NCBI GenBank assembly: GCA_034509425.1
Contig: JAVTVJ010000520.1
Location: 620,001 to 684,000, forward strand
Direction: 5' to 3'
From: Eopsaltria australis
Lineage: Eukaryota; Chordata; Aves; Passeriformes; Petroicidae
Length of the DNA stretch: 64,000 bases
Shown: in pieces, positions 1 to 11,600 of the stretch
Position numbering within the stretch: the stretch's first letter is position 1
Layout of the letters: every line of letters begins with the position of its first letter
Program-made: the position numbers and the translations under genes
Notes under the pieces: model-generated
Databases searched by the model: none
What the model was told of the DNA's origin: nothing
What the model saw: only the letters and a program-made list of their open reading frames with translations

Positions 1-2424
1 CCTCCAGGACAGCAGCTGCTGCTGGAGCCAGCCCGCTGCTTGTTTCGCCTCATCCATATTCCCTGCTGGGCCTCCCATACATTCCTGATTATTCTGCCCA
101 ACATCTGTTCACAATTTGTCTCTAATTCCTCGCTCTGCTCCTCCCTGCCTGACTCTGGACGTCAAGTGAAGTTCTGGTGCAGACCTGGGGCATGAGGAAC
201 TGGAGAATGCACCCACTCCATCCCCTGGGCCCAGTTTGGGGCACGTGGATTATTTTGGAAGGTGACTCCTGCAGCACAGGTGCCCTGTGAGACGCCAGGG
301 CAGCTGGATGGGATGAAAGTCCCCCAACAGCCCAGCACTAAATGCCCGCCCTGGGTGACAGCTCCTGTGTGGCTGCCCAGGGTTGGCTCATAGCAGTGGG
401 CATTAAATAACCTTAATATCAACTTCTCAAAGGATAAAGTCAGCGCTGAGTTGTTCTGCACATACACAGGTGCAAGTGAGAGCCAAACACTGCCCCGAAC
501 TTGCAGAATGCTTTGGATCCTCTGGAGCAAAAGGGAGATACAAACTCCTGGGTGGGTGCCAGGTGGTAATGGTAAGCAGATGGCAGGAAGGCTGCTGAGA
601 GAGGACGGGTTTATTTACTTGCTTATTCATTTACAGACCATATTTTGGGAAAAGAAAATGAACGTGGCTTTGTACATGTGCACTCAGAGAGAAGAGGCTT
701 GGGCATGGGCCACAGTTACCTGTGCCTCTCCCACCTCCCTCCCTGCTCTCCATGTTTATCTGCAGGTGGACAGGGATCAGATCCTTCATCTCCAGCACAG
801 TTCTGCAAAGCTGGGCTTGATCTGAGTGCAGAGCTGGGATATGAAAACTAACAATGAGTACATCAAAACTACAGCAACACACACTGAGAGGGGCTACTTG
901 CCTGCCTCAGGCAGGAGCAGCTCTGTGTCACCAGTCCCAGAGAGGAATCAGGAATCCCACACCCTCTCCAGCAGCCTGTTCCCCACTCCCTGTCCCTGCC
1001 TGACAATCTCTTTCAGTACAAGTGCTCAGAGTGAGGATCCTGCTCTCTCCCAGCTTCACATCCCTCTCTGTTTGTGCTCTCAAGGGAGACCTTTCTACCT
1101 CATTCCATAGCAACTCCTTTCTGCTTCAAAAATGCCCCCAGTGACAGGAAATCCTGTCCCATCCCCAAGTGCTTTAAATCTCACCTCCAATACTGGAGTA
1201 TTCCTAAAAGAGCAGGGAGCCCAGGAGCAAGAGCTCCTGTACCAAGCCCAGAGCAGCCCAGGGGCTCTCAGGGCAGTTGGCCCTGACAGTGACCCCACAC
1301 AGCTGATGGTGAGTGTCAAAAGGACCAAAAGGATGGTGGGGTAAAACCTCCTCAGCACACAGAGCTGATGCTGGAGAAAGCCTCTCCAAGCACCTGCCCT
1401 TGCTCCATCTCACTCCCCCAGAGCTGCTGACTGAGGCACGAACACTTTTGCCTTTCAACTTGAATTGAATTACAAAATAATTAACTCAACAAAAGCTCGG
1501 GAGTTACTTGGCACATGTGGCTGTCTCATGCACTACTGCCAGTGTCCTTTTGTCACTCCACTGGCTTTTGCTGGCCGTGCTGAGACGTCACAGAGCTCCA
1601 CATCCCTTCCCCTCTCCTTCCAGTGCATGACATTTCTTGGATCACTGGGTGAAACCACCTCAAGCCTGAACTCAGGCTCAGCCACCCTCAGCCTCAGTGA
1701 CCTGATACCTTCAGTCACTGGGTTAACAGAGGGAGATGGCAGAAGGGATGGATGCAGCACTGTGGGCTTCCCCTGCCCTGTCCTTCCCTGTGGGGTTTTC
1801 TGTGAGCACTGAGGGGGAGCCCTGCCAGCCCTGGAACTTTGCACATCCCCACCTTCGCCAGGAAGGTCTGGGGGTGACACTGCTCAGCAGCACCACTCCA
1901 GCTGCCTTTTCACCTTCAGTTTTTCTTCCTCTCTCGTGTTTTTGCTGTTAGGAATTAGCATTAATAATCTCTCTCCCCTCCAAGAGGAATACAAAACAAA
2001 ACTACCACGCTCCGGCCCCACTCCGGTCCTACAGAGCCCCTGCAGCCTCCACACCCCTGCACCCCCTCCTCCAGCTGCTGTTTTGGGGTGCAGAGAGGAG
2101 GGATGGCTGGAGGGGTGCTGGTGACCCACTCCCTCCTTCCTCACCTTCCTGCAGGAGGGCAGGAAAGCTGGGGAGGCAGAGTTTTTGGGAAGGAGCTCAC
2201 CCAGAAACCACAGAAAAGGATTTTGGGAGCCGGGAGAGGAGGAACCGGGGTGGAGAAGGAACACGGAGCCTGGCAAAGCCTCGTCACCCACGGCTGGGAA
2301 TCCAACCCTCCGGCAAGCCGGGCCAGGCACCGCTGCGGTGGGTGAGCCACCCTCTCATCCCGGAGCCGTACCTGGCTCCCACCCTGCTCTCACTGTACGT
2401 TTTCCCCCTTCTTGATGAAAAGAA
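1..2424. other. Single-copy non-coding DNA
   Basis: No gene or repeat family recognised. Open frames here are at most 148 aa, overlap on both strands, and show no known domain or consistent splice structure. Composition is moderately GC-rich with CT-rich patches. A weak AT-rich stretch lies around 1463-1500. Confidence 0.55.
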
Positions 2425-2665
2425 GATCTTTTCTGATTGAACTAATTACGCTGATTGAATTTCCTCCCTCTCTGTGTCTCTGAGTGTGAAAGGTTTCCTT
2501 AATTTGATGGGGGTAATTGTTATGCACACACTGTCAGATGTTAATGCAATTCTGTGATTGACAGGTAATCAGCGCATCAGCTGTACAAAAAGAGTGAATA
2601 AGTCTGTAATTTTATTTCCCTTGATTCCACTGTGTGGGATGGCAGGAAAATCTAAATTAGCAATC
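2425..2665. promoter_or_regulatory. Candidate conserved enhancer with PBX-MEIS site
   Basis: This AT-rich block contrasts with GC-rich DNA on its right. It contains TAATTA-type homeodomain cores near 2444-2450, a CTGTCA MEIS-type half site at 2531-2536, and an exact TGATTGACAG at 2555-2564, the known composite site for PBX with MEIS or PREP proteins. Such clustering is typical of developmental enhancers in gene deserts. Conservation cannot be seen from one sequence, so enhancer function is inference. Confidence 0.35.
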
Positions 2666-3764
2666 AGGGAAGGCAACCCTGCTCCAGCGCGAGCTGCTCC
2701 AGCCCGGGGGATGGCTGGGGCTGGGACTGCAAGGGCTCCCTCGGCTCTAGGGGACTCAGCTGCAAACACCTGGCTCGCTGCTGAGCCTCCTGCGGCTGCT
2801 TCCCACGGGGTCCTTTTGTTCATTTGGGGTCCAGAGCTGCTCCCAGGGCAGCGTTTGCACACAGCGTGCACGGCTTCAGCAGGAGCGCCAACGCACGTCC
2901 TACAGAGAGAGGCAGAATTTCCTCAGAAACTTCAGTGTTTGGTACCCCAAAGTTCCTCCGAGAAACCCGTGAGCCGTGCAGAGTCCCTGGGCTGTGCTGA
3001 GGGCGAATCTGCACTGGGCTGGGACCATCCTGGGGCAAGAGTTCACACTGCCAGCAGCTGCCTCCCGAGACAGCGACTCAGAGGAAATAATTGCTGTCCA
3101 GGTGCTCCCCTGGGCTCACCTGCAGCGGCGGGGAGGGGAGGGAGGGAAAGGCAGCAGCTTGGAGATTGTCACTTTGCTGCTTCCATCGGGCTGGCAGGGC
3201 TGAGTGACAGAGGGAGAAGGAGCCCAGCGCTGCCGCCAGCACCTGACAGCGGTGCCCGATCCATTTACTGCTCGTCAGCTGCTGACGAGCCCCAGACAGG
3301 CAGCAGGGAGCAGTGCCAAGAAATTCCTCCAGAACATTTGCAGAAGCCTTCCTACATTCCTCCTTTTATTTCTTTAGTAAGACCCCGGTGTAATTTTTTT
3401 TTTTGCTCATTTCTGAGCTTGGATCCCAGGATATCGCTGCTGAGGCGTGTGAGTGTGTGCACACACACTCCGGGCACAGCCTCCGGGGAGCCTGGGGACC
3501 CGGCACAGCTGGGGGAGAGAAACGCAGGGTAAAGAAACCAGCGGCAGTCCTCAAAGGAGCTGCTTCCTCTCTTGAGCTGGGATTGATGGTCAGTGGGTGA
3601 AACAAATCCTGTGCCCCCGGAGCTGGTGCTGCTGGTACCTCCTGCCCTGTTCTGGCTGTCACAGCCCCGTTCCTCCCAGCACACACCACTCCCGATATAA
3701 ATATAAAGCAGGGCTGGGGGCTTGGGGACCTCCAGCTCAGGGGCGGGGATGGCTGATCCCCGGA
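2666..3764. other. GC-rich single-copy DNA, long open frame judged non-coding
   Basis: A plus-strand frame stays open for 324 codons (2558-3532), the longest in the window. It starts in the AT-rich block to the left, shows no domain, signal peptide or membrane segment, and has the Ala/Pro/Ser/Gly-rich make-up expected of GC-rich DNA with few stop codons. Minus-strand frames are open over the same bases. A spliced exon cannot be excluded, but nothing supports one. Confidence 0.5.
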
Positions 3765-3898
3765 TCATCCCTGGATGTGTTTAAAAAAAGACTGGATGTG
3801 GCACTTAATGCCATGGTTTAGTTGAGGTGGTGTTAGGGCATGGGTTGGACTCGATGATCTTGAAGGTCTCTTGCAACTGAGTGATTCTGTGATTCTGA
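3765..3898 (+). mobile_element. CR1 LINE fragment, 3' end
   Basis: The stretch matches the well-known 3' end of avian CR1 LINEs: a GATGTGGCACTTAATGCCATG block, then GGGTTGGACTCGATGATCTT, then GAAGGTCTCTTGCAAC, ending in the short octamer tail GTGATTCTGTGATTCTG. CR1 copies are normally truncated at the 5' end like this one. No reverse-transcriptase coding sequence remains. Orientation follows from the tail at the right. Confidence 0.9.
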
Positions 3899-4609
3899 TG
3901 GCAGACAGCAGGAAAAGGGAGAGGCAGCGGGACCGTGAGCGGCATCCACGGAGCGCCGGCATTAACATAAAAAAGGGTCAAATCCCTCGTATGAAGAGCT
4001 GGGAGTGAATAGCTACATTTACCATTAGGAAGATTTATCTGAAATACTCCAAATCCCTTTTGGAAGGATTTTAGTCTTTAGGAGGCTGGTTCTCTCCCCC
4101 AGAGCGTGCATAAAACCAGGCTATTCAAGGGGAAAAAAAAATCCGTGCTGATTGGGATGCGGAGCGCTGCCCTGCACTTCAATGGGATTGAGCAGGGGAT
4201 GAGCCAGCGAGGAGCTCTGCCCATCACAGGGATGATACGGGAGACTCAAGGAGCTTAGTGGTTCTTAGGGAAAGAAACAGGGTGTGAGAGGAGAAGATTA
4301 GAGCAGGACCTCTCTGTAGTCAATAAATCCCAAGGAAAAGCAGAGACCGCTCCGCTGGCAGCGCTCCCCTTGTATTGCAGAACATACAAAGCACCATCTC
4401 CAGCTGAAAGGATGTTTGACATCGGAGAAAATTAGGCAGATATTTTTTTTATCCAGCCTAAGTCACGTGCAAAATAAATTGCAAAGGGCGGCAGCAGGAG
4501 CAGCTGGTAAAGACAGATTAAAAATCAGGTTCAGACAAGCATCTCCAGGCAAAAAAAGATATTTAGGATTAGGCTGCTAATTTGTAATCACAGATGGGGA
4601 TGGGGCTGC
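3899..4609. other. AT-rich single-copy DNA beside a CpG-rich segment
   Basis: No open frame of note. The DNA is AT- and purine-rich with oligo(A) and oligo(T) runs (for example 4131-4141 and 4442-4451). It adjoins the CpG-rich segment on its right, so it could be a regulatory flank. No repeat family recognised. Confidence 0.4.
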
Positions 4610-5045
4610 GCTGTCACGCAGCGTACACAGGCGGGAGGAGGAGCACAGGCACTGAGTGCGGAGCCAGGAGCGGGGGATTGCGCCGGGCGGAAAATACCCG
4701 CATCCCGGAGAAAAATTCCCATGTCCGGGTGAAGGGGGTTCTTCTGGGAGTAGCCGAAATCCAGCCCAAACTGCTGCACTAGAGCAGCAGCGTGCGATGC
4801 CCGGGCCGGGGGGCGAGCTGCCGGAGCTGCCTGTGCCGGCAGAACTGCGGGAGCTGGAACTGTAGGTGGCAATCGCATCTTGCGATGGGGGGGACGCGAA
4901 AGCTCCGTCCGCAGGCTCTGCCCGAGGACAGCGAGCTGGGGAAGGGGCTGCACAGCCGGGGAGCCCCCAGAGCCCCCCCCATTCGCTTCCTCGCACCCCG
5001 GGAGAGGCTCTCCTGTCGTTACACGCTCGCTGCGCTCAAACAAAG
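4610..5045. promoter_or_regulatory. CpG-island-like segment
   Basis: By eye this stretch is above 60% GC and holds roughly 40 CpG dinucleotides, close to the number expected without CpG depletion, while neighbouring DNA is CpG-poor. Segments like this commonly mark promoters or unmethylated regulatory DNA. Open frames up to 228 aa cross it on both strands, but they look like by-products of high GC: no domain or credible start is visible. No TATA box was identified. Which strand, if any, it would drive is unknown. Confidence 0.5.
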
Positions 5046-6643
5046 AGGTGATGTTACTTTCTGAGCCGGGGGTAATTTCCAGACAGCAAAACCATTCCCT
5101 CCGGCTGCTGAGCCCTTCCAGATTCCATTCTCCGGGTCCCGGACAGGAATCTTCCTCTGCCTGCCGTGCACACACAAGCCATCAACACTGGGGACATGGG
5201 AGAGGAGACAGAATGTTTAGCAGCTCTCTGTCACCAGGCGCTGCTGGAAGCATCGCTCCTGCCACCTCCCAGCAGGTGCCACCTCAGCGCCGTGCCTGGA
5301 AAGGGGCTGGGGACAGCCAGGACACCTCTGTGTGGCACAGACAGGGCAGGACTGTGCGGGCACTGCCTGACACAGGGTCCAGCACAACCTCGGTGCCACC
5401 AGCTCTGCCCCCAAGCTGGTCACGCGTGTCCGTGGCTGTTTCCTGCCTAAGTGCTCCTGCAGTGACCCACGGCTGGGATGTGATGTCCCATCTCGACACC
5501 GTGACAGCTGTGGGAGTGCTGAGGGCTGCCGTGAGAGCCGGCAGGCTGGTGGCAGGCTTTGAGTGACACTTTCCTGCGACCATGCAAGCCTGGGGACTGC
5601 GATGGCTCTGTGTGCCAGCAGCATCTCCTCCCTAGCATGATCCACCTCTCCCCTGGCAGACACGCACTTGGCAGGTACAGAAAGGTCAGGAAAGCCACTG
5701 GTGATGATTTATTTCTGTCTGCTCTCACACCTCTGTGCTCTCTCTCCAGCTCACATGTGTCATCTGTGCTGTTCTGCTCCGGCACAGACACACGTGTGCT
5801 GCTCCTGACAGGCGCTGTGGGGCAACCTTCAGGGTTTGCCACCTTTCCCTCCCCTTCAAGCTCCTGTTCCTACCCCTCACCTCACAGTTCATCAGCTACA
5901 CCTTTAATTTAAAGAAGGAAACCCCAGGTGTTTCTGAGCATGGCTTACACTGAGTCATCCCACCGCTGGAGCGGCACACGCTGCCCTGGGCAGTGATGAA
6001 AAGCAGACCCAGGAGCTATAAATCACTCCTGTTTGTCAGGCTACCCAGGCATGAAATAGCCTCTCAGCTGCTCCAAGGGCTGCCAGACTCGGCGCTGTGG
6101 GATGTGGCTCTGCCTGTGCTGGCAGCCAACAGCACCTCCCATCCACAGCCAGGCCAGGTTAGCCTCTAGGTAAGCAGCCATGTGCTTTGGTTCTGACCCC
6201 ATTCCCATGACTAACAGGAGAAAGCATTTCCTGCAAAATTATTTGAGTAGTGGGTGGCCAAAAACCCTGAATTTTTCATCCCCCTTCCCTTATCCTGAAG
6301 AATGCCTGACATCAAACCCGAGGAGAAAGTGAAAACTCAAGCCTGTGTCTCTGGGATAAGGAAGCTGCGAAGGAAAATACTGGCTTGAAAAAGTAAAGTT
6401 CTGAAGGAAAATATTCTGTGAGCACCAGCAGCATGATAGTGAGGAGAGAAGAGACAGGAATGCTGAAAGGAGCAGAGTGGGAGTGACAGCAACTGCGGGA
6501 GCGACGAGCCGGAGTGACCTCAAACTGCAGAGGCATTTGGGCACTAAAAACCTGTCCTGGGGTGGCTTCTTAATTCCCTGGTGAGGAGCTGGGGCCCTGA
6601 GGCAGCCTCAGGGACACCTGCAGCCGGTGACAGCTCCTGCCAG
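5046..6643. other. Single-copy non-coding DNA
   Basis: Mixed composition with overlapping short open frames on both strands, none recognisable. No repeat family identified. Confidence 0.5.
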
Positions 6644-7075
6644 TGATGCCATGGAGTGGTTCCCTAGAAAAAAGGCTGGACAAGGTTAAGAGAATAAAGT
6701 GGGTATTTATTGAAGGCCTTCAATAGATGCACCTTGGGCAGTCAGAGCCTCCCAGAGGCTGCACCCAACATGGACAATGGGCACGAGTTTTTCAGACAGA
6801 AATGAGTTTGGTCCATTCGCATATCAGGGGTTAATTCTCCAATTACAGCCTCAGGTAATGAAGTCACATTCCCCCAGTTTGCTCCCCCCAATTCACTTTT
6901 GTTTATACTTTTGGTGGCCTGAGGCTGTGGGGTGTCCTTGGATCTCAGGCCCAGAGGGATTGTTCTGTGTGACCAAAATGTGCAGAGAGTAACTCCACTT
7001 TATCTGGAGTTTGGAGCTGTGCACTAATGCAGTACAATATTTGAAAAACAGAAAAACTGAAATCTTAGGGCATCA
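6644..7075 (-). mobile_element. Solo LTR, family A
   Basis: A 432-bp LTR lies on the minus strand, with ends reading TGATGCC and GGCATCA on the plus strand. The flanks are CCAG on both sides, an exact 4-bp target duplication. Read in its own sense, the AATAAA-type signal lies near the 3' end. No retroviral coding sequence lies beside it, so it is a solo LTR. An open frame of about 70 codons runs antisense to the LTR (6777-6992) and recurs in other copies; it is not evidence of a gene. Confidence 0.88.
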
Positions 7076-7105
7076 CCAGGGGCGGCAGCACCGCTCGGGC
7101 TACGG

Positions 7106-7377
7106 AACACCCACACCCCTCTGTGGGGGCTGTGTGACCCCCACACCCCTCTGTGGGGACTGTGTGACACCCACACCCCTCTGTGGGGACTGTGTGACAT
7201 CCACACCCCTCCATGGGGGCTGTGTGACCCCCACACCCCTCTGTGGGGACTGTGTGACATCCACACCCCTCCATGGGGGCTGTGTGACCCCCACACCCCT
7301 CCGTGGGGGCTGTGTGACACCCACACCCTCTGTGGGGGCTGTGTGACACCCACACCCCTCTATGGGGGCTGTGTCAC
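7106..7377. repeat. 30-bp minisatellite, about 9 copies
   Basis: An exact 30-bp period built from CCCACACCCCTCTGTGGGG-type units followed by a CTGTGTGAC segment. Units vary at a few sites (CTGTGG or CCATGG; GGGGGC or GGGGAC). Because 30 is a multiple of 3, open frames cross it on both strands. These are artefacts of the repeat. It starts 30 bp after the family A LTR. Confidence 0.92.
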
Positions 7378-8829
7378 CTCATGGGGCTGGCTCTGTGCTG
7401 GAAGTGGAGATCCCACCACTCAGCTGCCACAGCTCTGCAAGCCCAGCATGAAGCAGCCAAGGCAGGCGAGAGTGTTAAGTCCTTTTCTGGGATTTTAATG
7501 GCATCACAGCACTCCAGCACATGGATGAGAGCCTCGGGTGAGAGTCAAGTGTCATCCAGATGGTTTTCTCTGCCCTGCAGCACCTCGTGTCCTTTCCCCA
7601 CCTCGCCCCCAGCCCTCTCCGAGCTGACTGCCTCTGGCTAATGGTCTCACTGCAGGCAGCTGCTCTCTGCTTTCCATTTCCACAGCAGGAATTCCTTTGC
7701 CTCCCCCAGACCTTTCCTCCCTGCCCAGGAGTGAGGGGCTGATGCTGGGTACAGCTCTGAGCATCCTTCTCAGGCAGAGTATTGGCATTCCAATAAAAAT
7801 CCAGGAATAGAAGCAGGGCTGAGGGCATTCTCTCTTCTGTAATTCCTCACCTAACCTGTCCCTTCCTGGGGAGGGCCCTGGGGCAACGAGGAGCCACCAA
7901 GCTCCATTGAAACCATGAAGGATTTTCTCCCCCATGGCTTCTGTGGGTCACCAGTGGGGAATTCTGGGTCAGAACACACAGTATATGGAGCTGCTGAAAA
8001 CAGAAATTCCGGGAGGCCGCCCCTTTCTTCAAAATATTTAGAATTTTTGTCAAAAAAAGGCTGACAACACCCAAACTGACTCTTTTGGACTGGCTTCTCA
8101 TGCTCTGCAGTTTTCAGCCAACATTTTTCAGTGGGTTTTGGCAGAAAATCTTTGGGTTTTGACAGTTGTTCTTTTCTCAATGACAAGCTGACATCTTCCA
8201 CTACTTTTTTTTTTTTTAGAATATCTGAGTTTTGGTTGTTGAAATTTGACTTGAGAAAAAAAAGAAACTGATTGTCACAAACTCTCCAGTAATAAAAGTG
8301 AAATTATCAGTGTTCAGGATGCTCTGGGCCACTGGGAGCTGCTGGGACAGAGCATGACCTTCCCATTCTTCATCCAGGAGTACCAGATTTGCTCATGGCA
8401 TTTCAAACACTTGTGTCACCATCGCCTTCTGCCTCCAAGGCTGCAAATCTGTTGTCTCCTGCCAAGGCCTGGAAAGAAGTGAGCAGCTCACTCAGAGTTC
8501 TCAGTTTCTGCCCCAGCTTTGGGGTCTCCTCTGATCCCGAATAAGCATCACTGAGCTTCTCTCACACTGACCTCCCTCCATAAATCCATGAGGAGGTATC
8601 AGACATTTCCACTTGATAAAAACAGACTTATTCCCCCAGAGCACTCCTGGGGAAAGCCCTAAATGCTGCTCTGGCTCAGCTGGACATGACCAAAGGATCC
8701 AGATTGTTCCTGTCACCTCCCAGGATACCACATTCCCCAAGCTCCAGCTCCTGCCTGACCTCCCACCCTTGGCAGTGGGAAGAGGATGAGCCCAGCTCGG
8801 AGGGACTTGGCTGTCACCCGTGAGAATCA
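7378..8829. other. Single-copy non-coding DNA
   Basis: No gene recognised. A T-run lies near 8204-8218. The open frames are short and compete with each other. Confidence 0.5.
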
Positions 8830-9130
8830 TCAGCGTTAATGTCCTGACATGGTTCTTTACAATTTACTGCATGTGATGGACTCGGGGAACGTCGCAGTTT
8901 TAATTACAGCGAGACGCCAGGCAAGATTGGTTATGCAAGTCAATAAATCACTTGGCTGCACTGATTAAACAGGAGTAATATTTTGAATAAGTGACTGTCT
9001 CAGGAACGATCATTACTGTATTACATTATCATTCTCCTCTGCGTGTATATTGCAAACAAAATTAAATGGAGATGTCAAGTTGCAGAGAGACGAGACACTA
9101 ATTAAGGCAGAAGCTGTGAGGCCTTTCCCC
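8830..9130. promoter_or_regulatory. Candidate conserved regulatory block
   Basis: AT-rich, repeat-free DNA with dense homeodomain-type cores: TTTAATTACAG at about 8899, TGATTAAAC near 8962, CACTAATTAAGG near 9096. The reverse complement of 8941-8950 reads TGATTTATTG, which fits the PBX-HOX composite pattern, and a CCAAGTG core (NKX2-like) abuts it. Enhancer function is inference from motif clustering only. Confidence 0.3.
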
Positions 9131-11600
9131 CTTTGTCCAAAGGTGAGGCTCTGGAGCAATGACCAGCACGAGCACCCGCCACTCAGTGGCTTTTTCCAAC
9201 TGTTCTCTGGATTTAGCACTCACCTGCTGATGAGGCCAGCGACTCCTGGGCAGCACCTGCAAAACAAGGGGACAGATGGAAGGAGGATTAGAGGAAATGT
9301 TCACATCAGGCGGAAAAGAGAGATGTCCTCATAGCAGATGAATGTTCTCCATGGCTGGGAGAGGAGCCCAACCCAACCCAGCCCAAACCCAGTGGGTTTT
9401 AGTCAATCAGACAAGAGCCACATCCTCTCAGACACACTGTGTGTGATGGCCCACATTATAAACGAGGTGAGAGACACGATCCAGTGATCCTCCCCCGTCT
9501 TAAGCCCTGAAATGATGAATTGTATCAGGCATTCCAGGCGAACGTTATTTATTTGATCTGATTTTTACAGATAATTAATTTTTCTGAAAGTACCTACTGG
9601 TACCTTTAGGAAGCATTGACATGTTCGTTAGATTTATAGCTTCTTCCTGGGTAATGACTAATACATGAAGAGTCTGAGCCTGGTCCCTGCAAGGCAGACA
9701 GCGTCTCGTGGGAGGGATACACCAAGTGAGAGAAAAGCCTGCTTTAAACTGACTTCTCAAAATAACCATAATGGTGTGTCTTAGCTGGTTGCCAGAAGAG
9801 AGACAAGAGAACATCATCAAGGTGAAATACTTTCTGATGAGCACCTTTCATGCTGCAGAGCCTCAGCCAGGTGCGGGGAAGCTTCCAGCTGACCTGAGGT
9901 TAAATCTCACATCAAACAGTGAGTTTTGTTCCAGAGCTCATCAGCCTGCTCCTTCTCCTCCAAAGTACCTGGAATAAGCTGTGGGGCTGGCCTGACTCCA
10001 GCAGTTTGGCAGCCCTGACCTGCCCCCTTGGCAGCCCTGTTGTGCCCCCAGAGCTGGCAGTGCTGTGCCCTCCCAGACCGTGATGTCCAGCGGGGCTGAG
10101 CCACAAGCCGTGGCCAGAGCCGGCTCCTCCAGCCTCACCTCCTGTCACCACCTGCACAAAATTGATTTTTTAGCACCAGGCAGATGGGTGTTAAAAGTCA
10201 GGAGTGCAATTTGGGGGGTTTGCAGCAGCCTGGAATGGTTCCTTTATCTGTTTTTTATTGCTCCAGCTATTCCAGTCGCAGCTGACACATACGGTAGTCA
10301 GGGCTGTTATCGGTTACTGCTGCCTGCTCCTGGCTGCTGATGTTTCCCACACCCTAAACCTTTTTATGTGGGATTCAGAAGCTCATGAGTGGGTCTGCTC
10401 TGCCTTGGCTCACCTCTGCTGTCATCTTCAGTGTCATCAACATCCACATCCACAAATCTCCCTGCATCTCCCTCAGCAACCCAGGGATGTCCCTCCTGTC
10501 CCCAGCCTGGCTCCCTCCCATCTCTTCTGCACATTCCTCATGCCCATGCTGCAAGAATGGGGTTTGTTTTACACTGAACTGGAGCAGACCACTTCTGCTG
10601 AGCACCAAATGGCATTATCAGTGAAAAGAGAATTTTGACTAATAATTTGCCCAGAAATTGCTCGCTGGAATGACTGATGCCCCATGGACTGCCAGCAACA
10701 GAGATGAGCTTCTTCTGCAGAGCAGGGCAGCAGTGCCAAACTGCAGGTGAAGAACACTTCTCCTGCATCACAGTCATTAAAATATGGTGAATTTTAAAGG
10801 TAATTCTGGTGTCATTCATGCTGACTTCAGACCATGTCTCATTTTCCTTGCAGCAGTATTCAGACAGATCTCCAATGTGCTACACGCTGAGATTTTAACA
10901 TTAATTTCCATCAATTTCTCTTTCTTTTCTTTTGCCTTGTGGGGCTTAAAAAGAGCCAGGAATGTCTGTTCTGTGTCACAGGCTGCACTGCCCATCACCA
11001 CAGCTGCTTCACTCGTGCAAACACCTGGATTCCAGCCCTGGGAAACGTGTACATGGGTCAGGCCGGTGCTGCTGCAGCATTGGGAGAGGCAACATCACAA
11101 CTCCTGCATTTAATCTGCCCCCAAATTTAGTCCCTGCCTACGTGGTACTGCCCCAGGGTCACCCCAGTGAGGGGGATTCTCGGTGAGGAGCCTGACATGC
11201 TCTGCTGACATGGTACAGGCAAGTTAAACATTTTGTGTTGGTCAGATCTCCCGGGGTGCTGGAGGACACAGGACAACCCTGCAGGATGGAAGAGGGGAGA
11301 GTTAAACCAATCTGATGGCCAGCCCTAGCTCTGCAGAGGATTTTATTCACGGGAAAGGCTCATTTAAGCTTAGCTCATGCGGGATGCAGCAGCTTTAAAA
11401 ACCTAAGTGGGATATTAAATAATTCACGGAGCACCCAGCAGAGCAGTGAGACCCCTTGGAAGGGTGGTAGGAAATGGGGCCATTCATAAAAGCTCTTCCA
11501 CCCCTTTCCCAGGCAGGCAGGGATCCAGGCAGCAGCCACAGCCCAGGGAACACTGGGAGATGTGTGCTTACATTGCTGGAGCTAGACACAGCTCTGAATC
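9131..11600. other. Single-copy non-coding DNA
   Basis: No gene or repeat family recognised. Short open frames reach 144 aa (10204-10638) without a domain. AT-rich patches lie at 9480-9600 and 10790-10935. Confidence 0.5.

Noticed and set aside
2558..3532. A 324-aa gene
   Set aside because: GC-rich Ala/Pro/Ser/Gly-rich frame with no domain, opposed by other open frames.
4577..5566. Exons in the CpG-rich segment
   Set aside because: Frames of 139-228 aa overlap on both strands with no domain or clear splice sites; kept only as a CpG-island-like feature.
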